A stretch of DNA of 64,000 nucleotides, from assembly GCA_904420555.1 (NCBI GenBank), contig CAJFVO010000005.1:62001-126000 (forward strand), read 5' to 3'. This document shows positions 7,074 through 15,428 of the stretch, piece by piece. The notes below the pieces were generated by a model. It saw nothing but the letters and a program-made list of their open reading frames with translations, ran no database searches and was not told the DNA's origin. Every line of letters starts with the position of its first letter. Positions within the stretch are counted from its first letter, which is position 1. The position numbers were made by a program, and so were the translations under genes. The stretch is from Candidatus Heritagella intestinalis (GTDB lineage: Bacteria; Bacillota; Clostridia; Oscillospirales; Acutalibacteraceae).

Positions 7074-7167
7074 GCTGCTTGCTTCCTTTCCGCATCCGTC
7101 TCTTTTACAAACAGATTGTTTTCTTTGATATGTGATAGGTAAAAATGCTCAGCTTACAGGCAGCCGG

Positions 7168-8079
7168 TTACCAGGGCTGGATACCGCCGGTGAGCTCCGT
7201 AACGGACGCAATCCCCCGCTCATCCAGATACCGGTTCAGGCCCTTCAGAATCTTGATGGGGGCATAGGGGTCAGAGAAGAACGCGGTGCCAATTTGCAGG
7301 GCTGTAGCGCCGGCCAGGAGCATTTCCACTGCATCTTCCCACTTGGAAATGCCGCCCATTCCCACAATAGGAATCTTCACCCGCTGGGAAGCCTGCCACA
7401 CCATGCGCACGGCAACAGGCAGCACTGCCGGGCCGGACAGTCCGCCGGTATTGTTGCGGATAATGGGCCGGCGGGTGCGGATATCAATGCGCATTCCCGT
7501 CAGGGTGTTAATCATGGAAATGGCGTCAGCGCCTGCGGCCTCGGCGGCGGCGGCCATTTCCCCGATGTCCGCCACGTTGGGGGAGAGCTTCACCATCAGG
7601 GGCTTTTTGCAGTACTTGCGCACCGCAGAGGTGACCCCCTCCACCCCGGCGCAGGTGGTGCCGAACTGCACGCCCCCCTGCTTCACGTTGGGGCAGGAAA
7701 TATTCAGCTCAATCATGTCCACGTCTGTGTCGGAGAGCTTCTCCGCCATGGCGCAGTAATCCTCCGGGGTATTGCCGGCAATATTGGCAATGACCACCGT
7801 CCCCTGCTCCCGGAGCCAGGGCAGGTCGTTTTTGATAAAGTGGTCCACCCCGGGGTTTTGCAGTCCCACTGCATTGAGCATACCGCCGGGGGTCTCCGCA
7901 ATGCGGGGCGGCGGGTTGCCCGGGCGCTCCTGCAATGTAATGCCCTTACAGGAAATGCCCCCCAGGGTAGACAGGGGATAAAATTCCTGATATTCATGTC
8001 CAAAGCCGAAGGTTCCGGAAGCGGCGATAAGGGGGTTGGCAAACTCCACCCCTGCTACCTTCACTCGCATATCTGCCAT
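7168..8079 (-). CDS. pyrD: Dihydroorotate dehydrogenase B, catalytic subunit
   Basis: A 303-residue class 1B enzyme oxidising dihydroorotate to orotate with FMN. ANPLIAASGTFGFG at the N-terminus, NAVGLQNPG, and LNISCPNVK (about 144-152), with the class 1 catalytic Cys, are seen, plus the C-terminal FMN phosphate loop (PIVGMGGISKWEDA, ATALQIGTAFF). Class 1B enzymes work with PyrK and pass electrons to NAD; pyrK lies immediately upstream, 21 nt away. Member of the pyrF-pyrK-pyrD run. ATG has GGAAAGGAG upstream. Confidence 0.96.
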   Translation of the reverse strand: MADMRVKVAGVEFANPLIAASGTFGFGHEYQEFYPLSTLGGISCKGITLQERPGNPPPRIAETPGGMLNAVGLQNPGVDHFIKNDLPWLREQGTVVIANIAGNTPEDYCAMAEKLSDTDVDMIELNISCPNVKQGGVQFGTTCAGVEGVTSAVRKYCKKPLMVKLSPNVADIGEMAAAAEAAGADAISMINTLTGMRIDIRTRRPIIRNNTGGLSGPAVLPVAVRMVWQASQRVKIPIVGMGGISKWEDAVEMLLAGATALQIGTAFFSDPYAPIKILKGLNRYLDERGIASVTELTGGIQPW

Positions 8080-8100
8080 GTTACATCCTGCTCCTTTCCC

Positions 8101-8862
8101 TTACAGCGCAACTTTTTCATAATCGAATACCGGCCCGTCCTTACAGACGTGGCCAAAGTACTGGCTGCCGTCCTCCCGGAGAAGGGGCGTGGCGCAGCCC
8201 AGACAGGCCCCGATGCCGCAGGCCATACGCTCCTCCAGGGAGATCTGGGCGGGGATGCCCCGCTCTTTCGCCAACTGGCACACAGCTTTCAGCATGGGGG
8301 TAGGGCCGCAGGCAAAAATGATGTCTGCTTCCGCCTCTTTGGCGCAGTCGATGACCAAACCGTGATGGCCCATACTGCCGTCATCAGTGGCCACAAACAC
8401 CCGGCAGCCGGCCCGGGCGAAATCCGCTTCCAAAATGGCGGCATCCTTATTGCGGAAACCCAGGGCAACCGTGGCATTTTTGCCGAACTGGCGAGCGGCG
8501 GCCAGCAGAGGCGGCACGCCGATTCCCCCGCCGATAAACAGGGCTTTCCGGTTGGTGTCCCCCAGCCGGAATCCCTTGCCCAAGGGGCCCAGGACATCCA
8601 TAAAGTCCCCAATCTTCATCTGGGAGAGAATCTCCGTGCCCTCGCCCCGCACCTGAAAAACAATCCGGAGCGTCCCGGCCCGGGAGTCGATGTCACAGAT
8701 GGAGATGGGGCGGCGCAGGGTCTTTCCCGGCACCAGAATATGCACGAACTGCCCGGGCTGGGCAATTTTGGCCATCTCATCGGCCTCCAGGAGAAAATCA
8801 TAAATTCCCAAAGCCAGCTCCCGCTTATAGAGGATCCGGCAGCGATTGACATCGTATTTCAT
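8101..8862 (-). CDS. pyrK: Dihydroorotate dehydrogenase B, electron transfer subunit
   Basis: A 253-residue FAD and [2Fe-2S] protein. FVHILVPGKTLRRPISI is the FAD-binding region, FIGGGIGVPPLLAAA (about 110-124) the NAD-binding loop, and MACGIGACLGCATP followed by HVC provides the four cluster cysteines. It takes electrons from PyrD and reduces NAD+. It starts 3 nt after pyrF ends, indicating one transcript. Confidence 0.96.
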   Translation of the reverse strand: MKYDVNRCRILYKRELALGIYDFLLEADEMAKIAQPGQFVHILVPGKTLRRPISICDIDSRAGTLRIVFQVRGEGTEILSQMKIGDFMDVLGPLGKGFRLGDTNRKALFIGGGIGVPPLLAAARQFGKNATVALGFRNKDAAILEADFARAGCRVFVATDDGSMGHHGLVIDCAKEAEADIIFACGPTPMLKAVCQLAKERGIPAQISLEERMACGIGACLGCATPLLREDGSQYFGHVCKDGPVFDYEKVAL

Positions 8863-8865
8863 GGA

Positions 8866-9819
8866 TCAGACCTCCTCCAGCAGGATCTTGCCTACCCGGC
8901 CCACAATGGCTTCCCGGATAGCGTCCCGCATCCGCAGGGCCTCCCGGCGGGCGGCGGCGGCGTATTCTTCTTCCGGGCAGCCCTCTTTCTGCCAGGCGCA
9001 CATAATGCCCCGGGAGCTGTTGACGATTGCGCCCAGTCCTCTTGCATCAAAAGCGGGAGCCACATCGTCGGCGGCGCCGCCCTGGGCGCCGTAGCCCGGC
9101 ACCAGGAAGAAGGTGTGGGGCATGGCCTTGCGCAGCTCTCCCAGCTGGGCGGGATAGGTGGCGCCCACCACAGCGCCTACACCGGAGTAGCCGTATTTGC
9201 CGGGCAGCTCCTTGCCCCAGTTTTCGCACATCTCGCCCATGGCCCGGTAGATGGTCTCGCCGCCGGCCAGCTCCCGGTCCTGAAGCTCCCCGGAAGAGGG
9301 GTTGGAAGTCTTGACCAGCACGAAGATACCCGCGTCCTTTTCGCTGCAGACCTTCAGCAGGGGCTTAATACCGTCGCTGCCCAGATAGCCGTTGACCGTC
9401 AAAGCGTCCGCGCCGAAGGGGGCGAAGCGCTCCCCTTCCACCTCCACCTCGCCCAGATGGGCGGTGGCATAGGCTTCCATGGTGGCGCCGATGTCGTTGC
9501 GCTTGCCGTCGGTGATGACGAACATGCCCTTTTCCTGGGCATAGGCGATGGTGTCGTGGAGGGCCTTCACGCCCTGCCAGCCGTACATCTCATAATAGGC
9601 AGCCTGGGGCTTCACCGCCGGGACAATATCGCACAGGGCGTCGATGAGGCCCTTGTTGAACTCCAAGAGGGCCGCCGCCGCACCTTCCAAGCTAACGCCG
9701 TACTCGGCAAAGCACTTCTCCTTGATATAGCTGGGGATATAGGCCAGCTTCGGGTCCAGGCCAGCCACGGTGGGGTTCTGGGTCTGTGCGATTTTGGTAA
9801 TCAGTCTGTCAAATGCCAT
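8866..9819 (-). CDS. pyrF: Orotidine-5'-phosphate decarboxylase (long form)
   Basis: A 317-residue OMP decarboxylase of the long bacterial type (the short type is about 230 residues). FVITDGKRNDIGATM (about 97-111) is the catalytic Asp-Lys-Asp loop. LVKTSNPSS, the long VGATYPAQL segment and the GYGAQGG phosphate-binding loop follow. It makes UMP, the last pathway step. The gene starts at an ATG behind GAGGAAATG, 148 bp after pyrC; a weak CTGACA promoter-like element lies in that gap. Confidence 0.95.
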   Translation of the reverse strand: MAFDRLITKIAQTQNPTVAGLDPKLAYIPSYIKEKCFAEYGVSLEGAAAALLEFNKGLIDALCDIVPAVKPQAAYYEMYGWQGVKALHDTIAYAQEKGMFVITDGKRNDIGATMEAYATAHLGEVEVEGERFAPFGADALTVNGYLGSDGIKPLLKVCSEKDAGIFVLVKTSNPSSGELQDRELAGGETIYRAMGEMCENWGKELPGKYGYSGVGAVVGATYPAQLGELRKAMPHTFFLVPGYGAQGGAADDVAPAFDARGLGAIVNSSRGIMCAWQKEGCPEEEYAAAARREALRMRDAIREAIVGRVGKILLEEV

Positions 9820-9967
9820 GATTCATTTCCTCTTTCTTTTACAATATGTTGAATTGATAATTTAAAATACGATTTGTATCCTGTCAGATTTGCAGAGCAC
9901 CGGATTTCGTGGGTTCTTTCAATAAAAAAGTCCAGTCCCATTCCGCAAAACACCGCAAGGCTTAGCC

Positions 9968-11239
9968 TTAGGCTTCGTATACGATTCTGCCGCCGCAGAT
10001 GGTCATTTTCACCTTGCCTGTCAAGGTCATCCCCTTGAAGGGGGTGTTTTTGCTCTTGCCGTGGAGGGCGTTTTCATCTACGGTCCAGGTGGCTTTGGGG
10101 TCAAAGAGCACGATGTCCGCAGCCGCGCCCACTTCCAGCACGCCGGCTGGGATACCCAAAATCCGCGCCGGGTTTACCGACATCTTCTCAATGAGCTGGA
10201 ACAGGCTCATTTCCCCGGTTTCCACCAACTGGGTGATGGAGGCCGCCAGGGAGGTTTCCATCCCCACAGAGCCGTTGGGCGCGTGGAGGAAATCCGCCTT
10301 CTCCTCCGGGGTGTGGGGCGCGTGGTCCGTGGCAATGGCGTCCAGGGTGCCGTCCCGCAGGCCCTCAATCATGGCCAGACGGTCATCTTCCGTGCGCAGG
10401 GGAGGATTCATGCGATAGTCCGCGTCCCGCTTTTCCAGGGCCTTGTCCGTCAGCGTGAAATAATGGGGGCAGGTTTCCGCCGTCACCGCAACGCCCCGCC
10501 GCTTAGCGTCCCGAATCATATTCATGGAAGTCCGGGTGCTCACATGGCAGATATGAACCGGGATCCCGTAAGCCGCCGCCAGGGCAATCTCCCGGGCAGT
10601 GCCGCAGTCTTCCGCAGCTGCGGGAATTCCCGGCACGCCCAGCTTGCGGGAAATCTCCCCCTCGTGCATAATGCCGCCTTTGGCCAGATAGAGGTCCTCA
10701 CAGTGAGCCGTTACTCGCAGGCCCAGCTCCGGGGCTGCCAGCATGGCCTGGGCCAGGAATTTGGTGTTCTCTACCGGCCGGCCATCATCGCTGAGGGCAA
10801 TGGCTCCCGCCTGGGCCAGGGCTTTCCAGTCGCAGGGCTCTTCACTCTTCAGGCCCTTTGTCACTGCTGCCGCCACATACACATGGGCGTCCGCCTCCTG
10901 GGCCTTGTCCAAAATGTACCGCACCGTTTCCGGGCTGTCCGTCGTCGGATTGGTGTTGGGCATGGCCAGCAGGCTGGTGACGCCGCCCGCAGCAGCGGCC
11001 CGGCAGCCAGTGAGAATGTCCTCTTTCTGGGTGAAGCCCGGGTCCCGCAGGTGAACGTGCATATCCACCAGACCCGGCGCGGCCACCAGCCCCATGCCGT
11101 TAATCTGCCGGCCTCCCGGCAGGCTGCCCAGACAGCCCATGGCGGTGATTTTTCCGTTTTCCACGGCAATATCCCCGTAGTAGTCCTCTCCCTTGGCCGG
11201 GTTCACAATCCGTGCCCCCCGAATCAGCAAATCCTTCAT
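9968..11239 (-). CDS. pyrC: Dihydroorotase
   Basis: A 423-residue amidohydrolase. GLVDMHVHLRDPG carries the first metal histidines. HCED and VHICHVST supply further histidines, and IATDHAPHTPEEK the metal aspartate and substrate loop. It catalyses the reversible cyclisation of carbamoyl aspartate. Start set at 11239 with GAGAAAGGAC upstream; the frame runs further but those codons lie in the leader. The first 29 codons and the whole leader and promoter are duplicated at 11934-12173. The leader between promoter and start can form a hairpin with CCC-AAAA-GGG at its tip that is kept in both copies, which may be regulatory (inference). Confidence 0.95.
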   Translation of the reverse strand: MKDLLIRGARIVNPAKGEDYYGDIAVENGKITAMGCLGSLPGGRQINGMGLVAAPGLVDMHVHLRDPGFTQKEDILTGCRAAAAGGVTSLLAMPNTNPTTDSPETVRYILDKAQEADAHVYVAAAVTKGLKSEEPCDWKALAQAGAIALSDDGRPVENTKFLAQAMLAAPELGLRVTAHCEDLYLAKGGIMHEGEISRKLGVPGIPAAAEDCGTAREIALAAAYGIPVHICHVSTRTSMNMIRDAKRRGVAVTAETCPHYFTLTDKALEKRDADYRMNPPLRTEDDRLAMIEGLRDGTLDAIATDHAPHTPEEKADFLHAPNGSVGMETSLAASITQLVETGEMSLFQLIEKMSVNPARILGIPAGVLEVGAAADIVLFDPKATWTVDENALHGKSKNTPFKGMTLTGKVKMTICGGRIVYEA

Positions 11240-11359
11240 CCGTTGTCCGTCCTTTCTCCGGTTGTGCCAATGATTCTTTACTTTCCCGAAACTGACAGGC
11301 TTTTCCCCTTTTGGGCGCGCCTGTTCCTCCCGCTCCAACAGAATCGGGTATACATTTTT

Positions 11360-11388
11360 ATTATACCGGATTTCAGGCCATGGGTAAA
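11360..11388 (-). promoter_or_regulatory. pyrC promoter
   Basis: TTTACC (11383-11388), 17-nt spacer, TATAAT (11360-11365) on the minus strand, giving a leader of about 115 nt. Confidence 0.82.
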
Positions 11389-11453
11389 GCCCTGGATTCA
11401 TCTTACCCACGCAGACGCGAAATGCTTAGGTCGATTTTCCATTCAAAACTTGC

Positions 11454-11894
11454 TTAAAGCGTTTTCTCGTAAATCTTTTGCATATCTCCCCAATAAGCCG
11501 GTTTTTCGTCAATAACAGAAAATCCATATTTTTCGTATAAATTTTCATGATGAGAAACCAGATACACTTTATGAAACCCGCACTGTTTCAAATATTGACA
11601 CGCAACCGCGATCATCTGCCCACTGAGATAATGGCCCCTTGCTTTTTCATCCACAAATACATATCCAATATAGGGCGTATACGGCACATGATCGATGCAG
11701 TCCTTTTGAAGAACCGCACAAAACCCTATAATTTGCTCCTCCACCTGGGCAACGATCACCCGCTCCCAGTGATGAAACTTTCCTTGACGCATATCCTCCG
11801 CAAGAAAATTCCCTCCATGCCAAGAACAGGCCGCCGCATATGATGCAGCAGCCTGCCATTGAGGGCTTTCTCTTGTCAGTAACTTTATCTGCAT
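11454..11894 (-). CDS. GNAT family N-acetyltransferase
   Basis: A 146-residue protein with the GNAT order: a beta strand near VIVAQVEEQIIGFCAV, then IGYVFVDEKARGHYLSGQM (about 75-93), where the acetyl-CoA-binding Q/RxxGxG loop is expected but degenerate, and LVSHHENLYEKYGFSV, the usual end motif. Acceptor unknown. Codon use is more AT-rich than the flanking pyrC and YdcF genes. It is sandwiched between pyrC and a duplicated copy of the pyrC promoter and start, and that copied promoter is the only good one upstream. AAGGGAGGAAA precedes the ATG. Confidence 0.78.
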   Translation of the reverse strand: MQIKLLTRESPQWQAAASYAAACSWHGGNFLAEDMRQGKFHHWERVIVAQVEEQIIGFCAVLQKDCIDHVPYTPYIGYVFVDEKARGHYLSGQMIAVACQYLKQCGFHKVYLVSHHENLYEKYGFSVIDEKPAYWGDMQKIYEKTL

Positions 11895-11933
11895 AGCAAT
11901 TTCCTCCCTTATACCGTTACAGGCCAGCCGATC

Positions 11934-12021
11934 TCTCCGTTTTCCACGGGAATATCCCCGTAGTAGTCCTCTCCCTCGGCCGGGTTCACAATCCGTGCCC
12001 CCGAATCAGCAAATCCTTCAT
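11934..12021 (-). pseudogene. Truncated, frameshifted copy of the pyrC start
   Basis: The 11934-12173 segment repeats 11151-11391 (start of pyrC, leader and promoter) with scattered substitutions. In the copied coding part a run of six C on the plus strand is five, so the frame shifts after eight codons and ends at 11986-11988, giving an 11-residue peptide; homology stops after about 29 codons. Ribosome site, start codon and promoter survive. It therefore serves at most as a leader for the acetyltransferase gene. Confidence 0.9.
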
Positions 12022-12140
12022 CCGTTGTCCGTCCTTTCTCCGGTTGTGCCAATGATTTTTTACTTTCCCGAAACTGACAGACTCTCCCCCTTTTGGGCGC
12101 TCCTGTTTCTTTTGTTCCAACAGAATCGGATATGCATTTT

Positions 12141-12169
12141 ATTATACCGAAACTCACACCATATGTAAA
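12141..12169 (-). promoter_or_regulatory. Duplicated pyrC-type promoter in front of the acetyltransferase
   Basis: TTTACA (12164-12169), 17-nt spacer, TATAAT (12141-12146): hexamers and spacing are preserved, and the -35 is one base better than that of pyrC. Confidence 0.8.
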
Positions 12170-12224
12170 GCTACGACAGCGAATTTCCTCCAGGAAAGAC
12201 AGGGTTCCCGAAAATCTCGTTTCG

Positions 12225-13010
12225 TTACAAAGCGTCCCACCATCCTTCCAGGAAAAATTTTGTCATGGACACCAGCTCCCGGCCATAGTTGGCGGGGAAC
12301 AGGTAGGCCGACGACTGTACCGTCACCGCATAGGGCGTCAGTCCCACTTCCTTGGCCAGTTCCCCAGCCCGGTACTGGTGGTAATCGTCTGTGACCACCG
12401 CCATCTCCCGGCTCAAGCCCTGCTCTTCGATAATCTTTGCCGAATACGCCATGTTTTCCTGGGTATCCGTGGAGCGGTCCTCCTGGATAATGCGGTCGGA
12501 GTCAATGCCCAGCTCTTCCAGCTCCCGGGCCATCACCGAAGCCTCCGAAACTGGTTCCACGCTCCCCTGGCCGCCGCTGACAATACACATTGCCGCCGGG
12601 TGGGCCTGAAGATACTCCGCCGCCTTTTGGATGCGGTTCTCCAAAGACAGGCTGGGTTCCCCGTTGGGGGACACCAAACATCCCAATACAATGACCGTGG
12701 CGGAATCCGGCGGGGTGTTTTCCACCGCAGAGAAAATCAAAGTGGAAAGATAGGCGCACCAGGCCACTGCCCCAGCGAAAATTCCTGTAAAGACCCAGGC
12801 AATGACCCGCCGGGCTCCCCCTTTTCGCACCATAGCGGGGACAGCCAAAATCAGCGCCGCCCCGGCCAGACAGGCGGCCCAGCCTATCAACGTTCCCACA
12901 CCCATCACACCCGCCAGGAGGCTTTGGGAAAACCACAGAAAGCCCCCTGCGGGAATCAGCAGCAGCACCCACTGTACCGGATGGATTTTCCTTTCCTGCT
13001 TTCGGCTCAT
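12225..13010 (-). CDS. YdcF/SanA-family (DUF218) membrane protein
   Basis: A 261-residue protein: about three N-terminal membrane segments (residues 10-95), then a DUF218 domain. ATVIVLGCLV starts the domain, SLSLENRIQKAAEYL and CIVSGGQG follow, then EDRSTDTQENMAYS and VTDDYHQYRA. These proteins (ElyC, SanA, YdcF) act in envelope homeostasis by unknown chemistry. The ATG at 13010 is chosen because AGGAGG lies 8 nt upstream; a GTG at 13019 overlaps that site. It faces away from the DUF1810 gene. No obvious operon partner. Confidence 0.87.
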   Translation of the reverse strand: MSRKQERKIHPVQWVLLLIPAGGFLWFSQSLLAGVMGVGTLIGWAACLAGAALILAVPAMVRKGGARRVIAWVFTGIFAGAVAWCAYLSTLIFSAVENTPPDSATVIVLGCLVSPNGEPSLSLENRIQKAAEYLQAHPAAMCIVSGGQGSVEPVSEASVMARELEELGIDSDRIIQEDRSTDTQENMAYSAKIIEEQGLSREMAVVTDDYHQYRAGELAKEVGLTPYAVTVQSSAYLFPANYGRELVSMTKFFLEGWWDAL

Positions 13011-13111
13011 ACCTTGCACCTCCTGGGGATTTCAAAATATTACTGGTTACGATTATAAGCGCTTTTATAAACTGTACAAGAAACCTCTGTGAATACTGTG
13101 AAAATTTTCAG

Positions 13112-13140
13112 TTGACAAGCAGAACCAAAGGCGGTACCTT
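13112..13140 (+). promoter_or_regulatory. Promoter of DUF1810 gene
   Basis: TTGACA (13112-13117), 17-nt spacer, TACCTT (13135-13140). Perfect -35, weak -10. Confidence 0.6.
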
Positions 13141-13169
13141 TAAAAAAACAGCACAAGGAGGCGGAAACT

Positions 13170-13595
13170 ATGGAGCGAAAACACTACGACTTGGAGCCGT
13201 TCCGGGAAGCCCAACAGCGGGATTTCCCCCAAGCCCTGGCAGAGATCCGCGCTGGGCAAAAACGTAGCCACTGGATTTGGTACATCTTCCCACAGCTCCG
13301 TGGGTTGGGATACAGCGACTACGCCGTGTACTACGGGTTAGAGGACCTGGAAGAAGCCCGTCTGTTTCTCCAGGACCCCATGCTGGGGGCCAACCTGCGG
13401 GAGATTACCCAGGCCCTTTTGGAACTGCCCCAGCGCGACCCCCATCAGGTGATGGGTTCCCCCGACCACCTGAAGCTCCGTTCCTGCATGACCCTCTTCG
13501 CCCAGGCCGCTGGGGAAGGCTCCCTCTTTCAGCAGGTCTTGGAGAAATATTACCACGGGAAGCCCGATGCAAAAACCCTCTCCCTGCTGGCATAG
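13170..13595 (+). CDS. DUF1810 family protein
   Basis: A 141-residue protein. LEPFREAQQRDFPQALAEI and RSHWIWYIFPQLRGLGYSD near the N-terminus, then a block on EARLFLQDP and LGANL, are diagnostic of DUF1810, a small alpha-helical family of unknown function. Single gene with its own promoter, an AAGGAGG ribosome site and a terminator. A possible calpastatin-like label seen in some databases has no biochemical basis. Confidence 0.9.
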   Translation: MERKHYDLEPFREAQQRDFPQALAEIRAGQKRSHWIWYIFPQLRGLGYSDYAVYYGLEDLEEARLFLQDPMLGANLREITQALLELPQRDPHQVMGSPDHLKLRSCMTLFAQAAGEGSLFQQVLEKYYHGKPDAKTLSLLA

Positions 13596-13610
13596 CCGGC
13601 ACAACACACC

Positions 13611-13651
13611 AAAGCCCTCTGTCTCCCATTTGCCGGGAAACAGAGGGCTTT
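13611..13651. terminator. Bidirectional terminator between DUF1810 gene and hydA
   Basis: AAAGCCCTCTGT (13611-13622) pairs perfectly with ACAGAGGGCTTT (13640-13651). T-rich sequence follows on the plus strand; it also sits just after the hydA stop on the minus strand. Confidence 0.82.
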
Positions 13652-13669
13652 TGCTTTTAGAAAAGGAAA

Positions 13670-15412
13670 TTAGAATCTCTTCCGGGCCACATAGCTGGTA
13701 TGCAGAATCTCGTGGGCCTTGTGGCCGCCGGGCTCACCCAGGAACTCCTCATAGCACTTCTTGAGGATGGGGTTCTCGTGGCTCTTGCGCAGGGGCATAT
13801 TGGCGTCCTGGTCATAGAGGGCCTTGGCGCGCAATGCCTTCAAATCGGTAAAGCTGCGGACCGTTGCCGGCTGGATGGGCTGGCCGCCGCCGTTGACGCA
13901 GCCGCCGGGGCAGCACATGACCTCGATGAACTGATAATCAGCTTCGCCGCTGCGGACTTTCTCCAACAGGGCATTGGCGTTGTTCAGGCCGCTGACTACC
14001 GCCACCTTCACGTCCATGCCGGCCACTTTGTAGGTGGCCTCCTTAAAGCCTTCGGTGCCGCGGACTTCGTTAAAGTCCACCTGCTCCAAGGGCTTGCCTT
14101 CCAAGACTTCCGCCGCTGTACGCAGGGCTGCTTCCATCACGCCGCCGGTTGCGCCGAAGATGGTCGCCGCGCCGGTGGAAACACCCATAGCATCGTCGAA
14201 CTTCTCGTCAGGCAGACGGGCGAAGTTCAGGTTGGCTCCCTTAATGAGCCGGGCCAATTCCCGAGTGGTCAGGGCGATGTCCACATCGGGCACGCCAGCC
14301 GCATCCTCATCGTCGCGGCCCACCTCGAACTTCTTGGCGGTGCAGGGCATAATGGATACGGAAACAATCTTGCTGGGGTCGATGCCCTCCTTCTGGGCAT
14401 ACCAGGTCTTGATGAGAGCGCCGGTCATCTGCTGGGGGCTCTTACAGGTGGACAGATTGGGAATCAAATCCGGGAAGTAGTGCTCACAGAACTTGACCCA
14501 TCCGGGAGAACAGGAGGTGATAATGGGCAGGGGGCCGCCCTCCTTGACCCGGTGGATAAACTCCGTGGCCTCTTCCATAATGGTCATATCAGCGCCGAAA
14601 TCGGTGTCGAAAACCTTGTCAAAGCCCAGGCGGCGCAGAGCGGCAACCATTTTGCCCTCCACGTTGGTGCCGATGGGCATATCGAAACATTCGCCCAGGG
14701 TGGCGCGGATAGACGGCGCGGTCTGGACAATGACAATTTTCTCCGGATCGTTAATGGCGTCCAGCACTGCCTGGCACTGGTCCTTCTCCTGCAGCGCGCC
14801 GGTGGGGCAGGCCACAATGCACTGGCCGCAGTTGACGCAGGTGGTCTCGGAGAGGGGACGCTCGAAGGCGCAGGCAATATGGGTATCAAAGCCGCGGCTG
14901 TTGGGGCCGATGACGCCAACGTGCTGCTGCTCACAGGCAGCTACACACCGGCGGCACAGAATACATTTGGCGTTATCCCGAATCAGATGGCTGCAAGACT
15001 CGTCTACAATGCTGTCGGGCACATCGCCGTCAAACCGGTCGTCCTGCTCCACGCCCAGCTCCTGACACAGGGTCTGCAGCTCGCAGGTGCCGCTGCGCTT
15101 ACAGGAAAGGCAGTGACGGTCGTGGACCGAGAGCAGCATTTCCAGGGTCATCCGCCGGGACTTCTGGACTTTGGGGGTATTGGTGAAAACTTCCATGCCC
15201 TCGTTCACCGGATATACGCAGGACGCAACCAGGGAACGGGCGCCTTTCACTTCCACCACGCACATACGGCAGGCGCCGATCTGGTTCAAGTCCTTGAGGT
15301 AACAGAGGGTGGGGATGTCAATCCCCGCATAGTGGGCAGCCTCCAGGATGGTGGAACCGTTGGGCACCGAGAGGGGCATGCCGTTGATTTTAATATTGAC
15401 CATATTTTCCAT
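13670..15412 (-). CDS. hydA: [FeFe]-hydrogenase catalytic subunit (NAD-linked, HydA)
   Basis: A 580-residue iron-sulfur protein. An N-terminal [2Fe-2S] domain (Cys in PTLCYL and GACRMC) is followed by the His-Cys3 cluster (HDRHCLSCKRSGTC), two [4Fe-4S] motifs (CILCRRCVAAC, CVNCGQCIVAC) and the H-cluster domain with all three signatures: TSCSPGW, MPCTAKKFE and EVMCCPGGCVNGGGQ. The arrangement is that of the catalytic subunit of NAD(P)-linked, often electron-bifurcating, hydrogenases (group A3/A6), producing H2 from NADH plus ferredoxin. Start set to the ATG at 15412 (AAGGAG at 8 nt). Last gene of a five-gene operon. Bifurcation is inferred from partners. Confidence 0.95.
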   Translation of the reverse strand: MENMVNIKINGMPLSVPNGSTILEAAHYAGIDIPTLCYLKDLNQIGACRMCVVEVKGARSLVASCVYPVNEGMEVFTNTPKVQKSRRMTLEMLLSVHDRHCLSCKRSGTCELQTLCQELGVEQDDRFDGDVPDSIVDESCSHLIRDNAKCILCRRCVAACEQQHVGVIGPNSRGFDTHIACAFERPLSETTCVNCGQCIVACPTGALQEKDQCQAVLDAINDPEKIVIVQTAPSIRATLGECFDMPIGTNVEGKMVAALRRLGFDKVFDTDFGADMTIMEEATEFIHRVKEGGPLPIITSCSPGWVKFCEHYFPDLIPNLSTCKSPQQMTGALIKTWYAQKEGIDPSKIVSVSIMPCTAKKFEVGRDDEDAAGVPDVDIALTTRELARLIKGANLNFARLPDEKFDDAMGVSTGAATIFGATGGVMEAALRTAAEVLEGKPLEQVDFNEVRGTEGFKEATYKVAGMDVKVAVVSGLNNANALLEKVRSGEADYQFIEVMCCPGGCVNGGGQPIQPATVRSFTDLKALRAKALYDQDANMPLRKSHENPILKKCYEEFLGEPGGHKAHEILHTSYVARKRF

Positions 15413-15428
15413 GGGGCACACTCCTTCC

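Noticed and set aside
7132-9852. A 900-codon open frame on the plus strand opposite pyrD-pyrK-pyrF
   Set aside because: It is antisense to three certain genes and arises from their GC-rich codon pattern. The same applies to the long plus-strand frames opposite hydA-hydB (13700-17300), the radical SAM gene (44111-45976) and the clp gene (57640-59700).
9874-9888. 15-nt sequence shared with 42709-42723 (TTGTATCCTGTCAGA)
   Set aside because: In 64 kb a chance match of this length is expected once or a few times when both strands are compared; no flanking similarity.
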